A stretch of 16,748 nt of DNA from Clarireedia homoeocarpa (taxonomy: Eukaryota > Ascomycota > Leotiomycetes > Helotiales > Rutstroemiaceae). Positions 9,318 through 16,748 of this stretch are shown here, one piece after another. Location: positions 1-16,748 of the forward strand of contig LNKV01000164.1 in assembly GCA_001465935.1 (NCBI GenBank). The letters are read 5' to 3'. Every line of letters starts with the position of its first letter. Positions within the stretch are counted from its first letter, which is position 1. The notes under the pieces are model-generated. The model searched no databases. It worked only from the letters and a program-made list of their open reading frames with translations, and had not been told where the DNA came from. The translations under genes and the position numbers were made by a program.

Positions 9318-9599
9318 AAAAAAGCTTACTCTTAAATATCCTAATTACTTTATTAATTATTATCTAAATTATATATTTTTAAGGTTTCTTTTTAATAAAT
9401 ATAAATAATCTAAATAGTTTATAATAAATAAATATAGTTATAAGAATAATAATAATAGCTTCTTAGTTTAATAATATTATATTTTAGATATTACAAAGTT
9501 TAGAAATCGCTTTTTATTTATTATAGTTATTAGGTAGTCTCTTTTAATATAGTTATAATTGTCTTCTCCGAATTCTTATAATCGAAGCTATTTAGGGAG

Positions 9600-9790
9600 A
9601 AGTACTAACAGGCCAGACACTTTTAAGTTAGCTTGATAGAAATCTCGAAGTAGTACTAAAGATATCTTAAGATCCGATATTTTATACTAAGCTAAATCGA
9701 TATTATAGCCTTTCTATTATATATAATACTCTAATAACCTTTGTTTTAAATAATAAACTAATATTTATTCTACTTTATATTTATCTGTTC
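9600..9790 (-). pseudogene. Chromodomain-like C-terminus of integrase, decayed
   Basis: Reading through stops gives a segment ending KISDLKISLVLLRDFYQANL, resembling the end of the chromodomain of fungal chromoviruses (a W.P...L.NA...L..FH pattern), preceded by a degenerate YKVEQIL and KGYNIDLA. The chromodomain of this clade binds methylated histone H3 and guides integration. Key aromatic residues cannot be judged because tryptophan codons are destroyed by G-to-A change. Confidence 0.55.
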
Positions 9791-10099
9791 CTATTATATT
9801 AATTAATAAAAGTAGTTTATTATATTAGTCTAATAATAGATTATCAGCTATCTTTCTTAACTTGTCGACTAGGAATATATTATAAATTTATATAATACTA
9901 AGTAGATCTAGATAATAAAAGTAACTAATATATTTTAAGATTTTAAAATATTTACTAGTAAAGTAATTTAGCTTCTTAGATAACTACTATATTAGTAGAT
10001 ATTATATATTTAACTAGATATAGTTACTAACTTAGAAGTCTATTAGCTAATAATATTTATTTATTTATTTAACTATTTACTTTTAAACAGTTATAATAA

Positions 10100-10725
10100 T
10101 AGAGTGAGTATATTTTAAAACTTTATAATTATAGTAAATATAAATATAAGTATCTTAGATATTAAAGTCGTTGATTAAAAAACATTTAGTTAAGTTTTAA
10201 TTTTATATAGTTTTAAGAGTATATCTATAAAGTATTTTAAAAAGAAGTAAGTTACTAAGAGAAGAATATAATAGAGTTAGTTATATATAATTTATTATCG
10301 GTAAGAATTCAAACTAGTTATCTTGATAATAATTAATAAAGAGTTTTAGTTATTTTTATAAATACTAGTTATAAACTTCTATCTACCTATTAATCTAGAG
10401 ATAATCGGTAATAGAAAGTTTGATCTTAGTTCCGAGAATATTATTAAATTTAATTTAAAATAAGAATATAAACTAAAAGTCTCGATTAGATAGTATTATC
10501 GCGAATAAGTTATAGTACTAGTAAATATATAAGATATAAAGTTTAATCTAATCTCTTATAGTAATAGTCTTATAGTATAAGATTGTAATAATTTATTTAG
10601 ATAAATAGTCGATAATAATAAGTATATTATTATATTTATACTTATCTTTATTAAAACTATAATAATCTATTATAATANTTATTATATTTATACTTATCTT
10701 TATTAAAATTATAATAATCTATTAT
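10100..10725 (-). pseudogene. Integrase catalytic core, decayed
   Basis: Minus-strand reading gives MDYYSFNKDKYKYN, then NILIIIDYLSKQ, a long gap, SNRDFQF (10470-10493) and KIKLSITDYL (about 10394-10426). These match the Gypsy integrase blocks MDF..., NVLVIIDRLSK, SDRGPQF and KLSTAYHPQTDGQTE. The catalytic Asp of SDR has become Asn, a G-to-A change. The start of the core is also disrupted by the 52-base duplication at 10627-10730. Confidence 0.8.
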
Positions 10726-10730
10726 AATAT
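10627..10730. repeat. 52-base tandem duplication with an undetermined base
   Basis: Bases 10627-10678 and 10679-10730 are the same except for one C/T difference and the undetermined base n at 10678, which closes the first copy. The unit covers the MDYYSFNKDKYKYN block of the integrase remnant and would shift the frame. Confidence 0.85.
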
Positions 10731-11339
10731 ATTTCTATATATAAGTCGGAACTAGTAATAAATAAAGTAGTCTAGATATTTTATCTCTCGGAACTAAGTT
10801 TCAATAATATATATAGTAATTATAAATATATATAATAATATTATTCTTTATAGAATATTAGTAATAATACTCTTTAAAAAATAAATAAGTCTTTTTAATA
10901 TTTAGATAAACTATAATAATAGAATCGTATACTTTATAAATAAGAAGAGTTTTTAAGTTCTTAGTATTAGAGATAATAAAATAACTTTTATAAAGTAATA
11001 AATCTTTCTTGACTTCGAATCTAGATTTAGACTTTGATTCTCTTCGATTTACTATAATTTATAAAGTTTATAAAGAATTATAATTATAGTTCGTTTATAA
11101 AATATAGGTAACTAGATTAATAAGATTTATAGAATTTATAAGAGTATTTACTTCGAAGATAAATTCGTTAAAATAGTTATATATATAGAAAGTTAAAATC
11201 TAAAAGTCTAGCTTCTTATCTTTAAACAATTATTAGATATATTACTTTTTTTTAGATTTATTTTAAGAACTTAATTTATCTTCTTTCTAAGTAAGAGTAT
11301 TTACTATAAAATTATCCTTACTAAAATAATATATAATAA

Positions 11340-11660
11340 AGAAATAATAATCAATTAAAAGTTCGGCTTATCGAGTTTATTAGATATTAAGTACTTTAGT
11401 TATTATAAAGTATTCTAAGGTTTTATAATTAATATAAACTTAGATCTAGTATAAAGTACTTATCAACTTAGTATATTAGTACGAAAATAACTTTATAATT
11501 ATAAGTATTTCTTTATTATAAACCTTATAATTAAACTTAATTAATTATATTGTTTTTAAGAAGTATATAACTAAAAACTAGTTATTATTATATTTCTAAG
11601 ATAGTATATTTACTATAACTTTGTCCGATATATCAGTTTCGAGTATATAAAAGAGGTTAT
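11340..11660 (-). pseudogene. RNase H domain, decayed
   Basis: Reading through stops gives ETDISDKVIVNILS at about 11620-11650, then a degraded block corresponding to N(Y/E)YKKELLAII, and KTLEYFIITKVLN at 11386-11425 followed by AELLIDYYF at 11341-11367. These are the Gypsy RNase H blocks ETDASD, HKNLEYF and RQARWAE.L..F. It lies directly downstream of the reverse transcriptase in the same strand. Confidence 0.8.
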
Positions 11661-11929
11661 AATTATAATATTATAGAAGTAAAATAGAGATTAGTATTTT
11701 TTTAAATATATTAAATAACTACTAGTAGCTAGTATCGAAGTTAAAACGAGTTATAACTTTTATTAGTTTAATAAGAGACTTTATAATTATATTAAAATCG
11801 CGGATAAATTATCGATAAAAATTATAGAAGTTTAAGAAAGATTAAATATCTTTTATAGTAATTAAGTATCTTTATTTTTTAATAATAATAACTTTTTTAA
11901 GATTAACTTCGATACTATCGGTTAAGATA

Positions 11930-12640
11930 ATAAAACTAAAGTACTTTATATATTTAATATCGAATTTATATTTCTTAAAATCAGTTTATAAACTAGTATT
12001 TTTAAATCTTTAAAATATTTAAATAATATAAACTATATACTTAAATTTATTTTCTAAGTAAATTAAGATATTATCAAAATAAATAGTATAAAAAATATCA
12101 AGAAAATCAAATAAAATATTATTTATATAATACTAATATATAACTAGACTATTAGTTAATCTAAAAGATATAACTTTATATTTATAAATACTATATTAGA
12201 TTCGGAATATAATATACTCTTTAGAAGCCGGGTTTATATAAATATAATAGAATATTTAATAGATATTTAGTTTAGTAAAGATCTTTATCTTTGAAAGCCT
12301 AGTTAAGATCTTATTAATAAATAAAAGTAGATATCTATTTTTATAAATAAGAGTATTCAGAGCTCGGAAATTAATATATAAATAAAAAGAGCTATTAGGT
12401 TTTTTTATAAATAAGATAAAAACTATAAAGAGTATTTAACTTAGTTTAATAAAGTTTTTAAATAGATTATCTATAATATATTTCTTAACTACTTTTAGCT
12501 CTTTCAGCGATATTTTATAAAAAGGGTTATATTTAAGAGCTTTTTCTTTATTATCTTCTAATTAGATCTTATAGTTATATAAATAATAAAGTAGAAGAAA
12601 GTTAGATTTAGACTTCGAGAATATATATATATATATTATA
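11930..12640 (-). pseudogene. Reverse transcriptase, decayed
   Basis: Minus-strand reading with stops ignored gives SLKELKVVKKYI, YKKPNSS, INFRALNTL, KNRYLLL, KIKIFTKLNI and then FDNILIYLENKFK (motif at 12058-12078), followed by TDFKKYKFDIKYIKY. These correspond in order to the conserved blocks of Gypsy reverse transcriptase. The catalytic DD of the Y.DD box reads DN here because GAT became AAT. Many TAA and TAG codons stand where CAA, CAG or TGG would be expected, as RIP produces. Confidence 0.87.
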
Positions 12641-15552
12641 TATTTAACTAGTATAGATAGCTTAGTATTAATATTTATAAAGAAATATATAATAGTAAAA
12701 TAGTTAGTCGAGACTAGTAATTATATAATTAGAATAGTTAAGTTTTATTTAGATATTTACTATTTTGTTTACTAATTAATAAAACTATTAATCTTTTATA
12801 AAGTAATTATAAAAAGTTTATTATTACTATCTCTTTTATAAATATAGTTTATTATTATAGTAGAGATTATATATATCTTTATAATACTTAGTTTATATTA
12901 TAAAGAAGAGATCTAAAAAGATTTTAGAAGTTTTTTAGATTTAGTATTAAATATAAAAGCTATAAACTTAATTTACTTTAGCTTTTTTTTTATATAGATA
13001 ATAGAATATTTAATCTAGGTTTTATAAAATAAACTATTTATAACTAGAATAACTTTGTCTTTAGTAAAGGAAACCAAGTATTTATTTAAGATATCAGGTA
13101 GAGTTACTTCGAAGTAGAATAATAAATATATAATAAATAAATTTAATATTTTTCTATTTATATATTACTTTTTAATAATAACTGTACTAATAAAAAACAG
13201 CTTTTTTCAATAAATTTTTAAGTCTAAATTATTCTAGTTAAATTTTTAATCTTGATACTTTATATTAGTTTAATAAATCTTATTTATTATCTTAAGCCTA
13301 TATAAATAAATTTCAATATTATAAGTTCTTATATATATTTAGAAAATAGATAAGTCCTTAAACTAAATAAAACGTCTTTAAATATAATCGACTAATACTC
13401 GATTCTCAATAAACTATTTATATTCTAGTATTATTATATATATATCTAAGTAAGTAATTAGAAAAAGAGTAAATAATTAGATATAACTATTAATTATAAA
13501 GTTTATTAAAGTATAATAAATAATTAGAAGTCTATTTTAGTTATTATATCTTTTGATTTATAAGAGCGTCTTCAAGTATTTGATTATAGGCTTAAGACTA
13601 TAATAAAGTTATTAAAAGAAAGAAATATTAATTAGTATAAAGCTATTTATTTTAGAGTTAATAAGAGTTTTAGTTTAATAGAAGATACTATTTTTTACTA
13701 ATTTATATAGTATTGTTATATAGTTTCTATTTATTAGTTTAGTTAAATCTAAGTATCTTATATTTCTTAAACTATTTAAAAAGGAGTCTTTATTTAAATA
13801 CTATTTTTTACTTAGTCTATTTCTAATTACTTTATATAAATTATAACTTTAGTTTAGACTTTAGTTAAGATATTATCTTCTTTCTTTATTTCCTTTATTA
13901 TATTTTTATAAGATTTATACTCGATTTTATCTACTATATAGTAGAGAGTCTAAGTTTGAGTATTGAAAGTAGAAGAGAGAGAGCTTCGAGTAAAGTTACT
14001 AACTAGTAGAGTAGCTCTTTAGTTAAAAGAGAAGTAATATAGTATATTAGAAGATAGAGGTAGTTATATAAGTAGAGTAGTAGTAAAGATACTAAGTTAG
14101 CTTTAAAGTATTTACCGGTTCTTAGTATAAGTAGTAGCTTGATCTCAATAGTTTATTATAGTTACTACTATTTTAGTAAAAGCTTATTAAACTTATTTAC
14201 TTATTATAATACTAGTATTATTCGTATCTAGATACTAAAGTACTTGTATATCGATCTTATAATCCTTGTTTCCAAGACGATTTATAAGTGAATATATTCG
14301 ATAATTATTATTCAGCTTTCTAATAAAGTCTTGATATTTATCTTTTAAATTGATCTTATTAATAATACTAGTTAGAAGCTCGAACTATTAGTAGAAGGGT
14401 TTAAAGAGTTAGTTTTTGAACTAGATAAAGTATATATATATATTTTAGATATATTAGTATTTAGCTAGATTTATTAAGAAGTTAGTTATCTTATTAATTA
14501 TTTACTCGGATATAATATTGTTTTGAATATATAATTCTTTATAATACTCGAGGGCTAAACTTTCTAATTAATCTAATATAAATAAATATTTAATATTATT
14601 ATTAATAAAGCTATATTTATATTAGCTAATTCGATCTATAATAAATTTTCTCTATAATTAAATAGTAGGTTTTTTTCTATCGAAGAGCTTATTAACTAAA
14701 TATAGAACTTTAAATAATATATAGCTTGATATAGTTAAGATAGTATTATATTAGTATAAAAGAGTAGATAGTTATAAACTATATAACTAATATAGTAATA
14801 ATAATTAGAGAGTATTAGATAAGTTATATTTAATTATTAATTAAAATAATAACTGTTTTTTAATCTAATCTACTAATATAATATATTTAGTATTTTAAAT
14901 TACTAGTTATACTTAGAATTAAACTTATATCTCTATTATTTAGACTATTAGTATAGTTATTAAGTTAGTAGATAATATAATTAAAAGAGCTTTTTAAACT
15001 ATTTTTCCTTTGCTTTTACTTCGATATCGACGATTAGTATTTATATTTTAGCTAAGTTGAAGTGTAGAGGTCGTAGGTAGTTACGAATAGCTTTATTGTA
15101 TAATAGTAAATTAAGTAAATAAAGAGGATTGTTAATAAAAGTCCGAGGGGGACTTATCTCCTACTTAGTATATAGTTTAGGATATTACTTAGCTAGCTTT
15201 AAGAGTATCCTAAATACTAAACTAAATATCGAGAATAGTAGTAGTACCTTGTAAAGTATTATAAGAAAGCGAGCTTGCTTATTTAGCTAATATAGAACAA
15301 CTTAACTAGCTTTTGTTTTAAAGTTAAAGAAGTATTCGATATATTATTATAATAAGTCTTTAGAGACTATATAGAATAAATAATTTAAGAGATATTAAAA
15401 GGTAATATTATATATCAGTAAGGCCGGAATAGGTCTACTCCTACTATTTAGAGAATCTTTAAAGAAGAGATTTAAAAGTAAAAAGAGATTGAATATTAAT
15501 ATTATTTAGATAGTTGTTAATATAGCTAAAAGAATAAGTAAGTTGTTAATAA
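12641..15552 (-). pseudogene. Gag and protease part of the inner element, not resolvable by eye
   Basis: By position this is the leader, gag and protease region between the 5' LTR and reverse transcriptase. I could not read a CCHC zinc knuckle or the aspartic protease D(S/T)GA site; RIP removes cysteine and glycine codons selectively, so absence is not informative. About 820 bases next to the LTR are repeated, inverted, at 15928-16748. Confidence 0.45.
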
Positions 15553-15769
15553 TATAACAAGACTACTAATTAAAATACTAAATAACTTTAGAATTAATAA
15601 CTACAAAGCTAAGAGGATTATAAGGATCCGAAAACTTATATACAGAAAGTAATTATATACTATATTATATATATACTAATATATACTAATATATATCTAA
15701 TATCTAACTTACTCTTAAAGAGGTTATATCCTTATATAATATTATAATAATTCGGTCAGAATCATTATA
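15553..15769 (-). repeat. 5' LTR of the inner element
   Basis: 217 bases, gap-free match to 9086-9302. In element orientation it starts TATAATGATTCTGACCGAA (TG of the canonical LTR start mutated to TA) and ends GTCTTGTTATA. A TATATAAGG sequence about 32 bases in may be the remnant of the promoter. Confidence 0.9.
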
Positions 15770-15774
15770 GTAAG
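15770..15774. repeat. Target site duplication, right copy (GTAAG)
   Basis: Directly follows the inner element and matches 9081-9085. It continues into TTAGATATTA of the interrupted outer LTR. Confidence 0.88.
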
Positions 15775-15927
15775 TTAGATATTAAATATATAAATATATA
15801 TTAATATATATATAATTAAATATATAATTTCTTTCTATATATAAGTTTTTAAATTTTTATAATTCTCTTAACTTTATAATTATTAATTCTAAAGTTATTT
15901 AGTATTTTAACTAATAATCTTATTATA
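15770..15927 (+). repeat. Outer element 5' LTR, remainder
   Basis: Reverse complement of 15553-15712 with a net loss of two bases and many transitions; ends AATCTTATTATA. Together with 9024-9085 it rebuilds a single LTR broken by the inner insertion. Confidence 0.88.
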
Positions 15928-16748
15928 TTATTAATAATTTAATTTATCTCTTTAATTATATTAATAGTTATCTAAATAATATTAATAATCAATTCTTTTT
16001 TATTTTTAAATCTTTTTTTTAAAGATTCTTTAAATAGTAAAAATAAATCTATTCTAATCTCGTTGATATATAATATTATTTTTAAATTATCTATTCTATA
16101 TAGTTTCTAAAAATTTATTATAATAATATATCGAATATCTTTTTAATTTTAAAATAAAGATTAGTTAAATTATTTTATATTAATAAAGTAAGTAAATTCA
16201 CTTTCTTATAATATTTTATAAAATATTATTATTATTTTTAATATTTAACTTAGTATTTAAAATACTTTTAAAACTAATTAAATAATATTCTAAACTATAT
16301 ATTATATAGAAGATAAATTTATTTTAAATTTTTAATATTACTCTTTTTTTTTATATAACTTCTTATAATTTAATAAAACTATTTAATATTATTTATATCT
16401 TCTTTATTTTAATTTAATTAAAATATAAATATTAATAACTAAGATAACTATTAATATTAAAATAAAAGTAAAGAAAAAATAATTTAAAAAACTTCTTTAA
16501 TTATATTATCTACTAATTTAATAACTATATTAATAGTTTAAATAATAAAGATATAAACTTAATTCTAAATATAAATAATAGTTTAAAATATTAAATATAT
16601 TATATTAATAGATTAAATTAAAAATTAGTTATTATTTTAATTAATAATTAAATATAATTTATCTAGTACTCTCTAATTATTATTTTTATATTAGTTATAT
16701 AGTTTATAACTATTTATTTCTTTATATTAAAATAATATAATCTTAGTA
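15928..16748 (+). pseudogene. Leader and gag region of the outer element, decayed
   Basis: Aligns base for base with the minus-strand sequence just inside the inner element's 5' LTR, so by position it is the leader and start of gag. It has almost no C or G and no open frame. The protein cannot be read. It runs off the window. Confidence 0.7.

Larger units (their letters stand above)
9086..15769 (-). mobile_element. Complete but RIP-inactivated LTR/Gypsy retrotransposon (chromovirus-like)
   Basis: The element is 6,684 bases long, with two 217-base LTRs of equal length, a GTAAG duplication on each side and a polypurine tract (minus strand) next to the 3' LTR. Reading on the minus strand through many stop codons gives reverse transcriptase, RNase H, integrase and a chromodomain-like end in that order, which is the Gypsy (Metaviridae) order. 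CpA and TpG are rare, while CpG and CpT survive better, the expected RIP bias. No frame is open, so it cannot make its proteins. I found no convincing tRNA primer-binding site next to the 5' LTR. Confidence 0.92.
9024..16748 (+). mobile_element. Outer, older Gypsy-family element interrupted in its 5' LTR, runs off the window
   Basis: The first 62 bases of an LTR (9024-9085) and the rest of it (15770-15927) are separated by the inner element. Put together, counting the duplicated GTAAG once, they give an LTR of about 215 bases matching the inner element's LTRs in the opposite orientation. The DNA after 15927 matches the inner element's internal 5' region on the reverse strand, for example TCTAAATAATATTAAT. 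The element is therefore on the plus strand and its 3' part lies outside the window. It has lost more C and G than the inner copy, which fits longer exposure to RIP. No target duplication for its own left end can be tested here. Confidence 0.85.
14732..16748. repeat. Large inverted repeat, arms about 0.98 kb, spacer 57 bases
   Basis: The left arm 14732-15712 and right arm 15770-16748 are reverse complements with scattered transition differences; the spacer 15713-15769 is the end of the inner 5' LTR. Matching pieces include the block around GATTCTTTAAATAG/CTATTTAGAGAATC and, at the far ends, TAGTTATATAGTTTATAACT. The structure follows from two head-to-head copies of one element; the right arm continues past the window end. 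Confidence 0.85.

Overview
The window looks like nuclear DNA of a filamentous ascomycete (Pezizomycotina). The evidence is a fungal NOD-like receptor of the phosphorylase/NACHT/ankyrin type, introns of only 51-64 bases with CTAAC-type branch points, and long AT-saturated blocks whose mutations are C-to-T and G-to-A transitions, as left by repeat-induced point mutation (RIP). I cannot name the species or class.

Layout: bases 1-230 are AT-rich with no gene. Bases 259 to about 8590 form a gene island of ordinary composition. It holds two divergent genes that share a 446-base intergenic region. On the minus strand (6321 down to 259, three exons) is a 1,984-residue receptor: an N-terminal nucleoside-phosphorylase-like domain, a NACHT NTPase, a winged-helix-like linker, about 29 ankyrin repeats and an unrecognised tail. 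On the plus strand (6768-7852, three exons) is a 320-residue putative amidoligase. Beyond it lie a 107-base fragment of LTR end that has escaped heavy mutation (8057-8163) and a doubtful 67-codon ORF.

From about 8590 to the end the DNA is RIP-ruined retrotransposon. A complete LTR/Gypsy element (9086-15769, minus strand) has two 217-base LTRs, and reverse transcriptase, RNase H, integrase and a chromodomain-like C-terminus can still be read through stop codons. It sits inside the 5' LTR of a second, older copy of the same family on the plus strand (9024-9085 and 15770 to the window end), with GTAAG duplicated on both sides. The opposed orientations leave an inverted repeat with arms of about 1 kb around 15713-15769.

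The receptor is probably an intracellular sensor of the fungal NLR class, which in known cases governs non-self recognition and programmed cell death. The amidoligase belongs to the COOH-NH2 ligase superfamily; its substrate is unknown. A functional link between them is only suggested by the shared promoter region. The retroelements are dead and act as AT-rich heterochromatin-like flanks.
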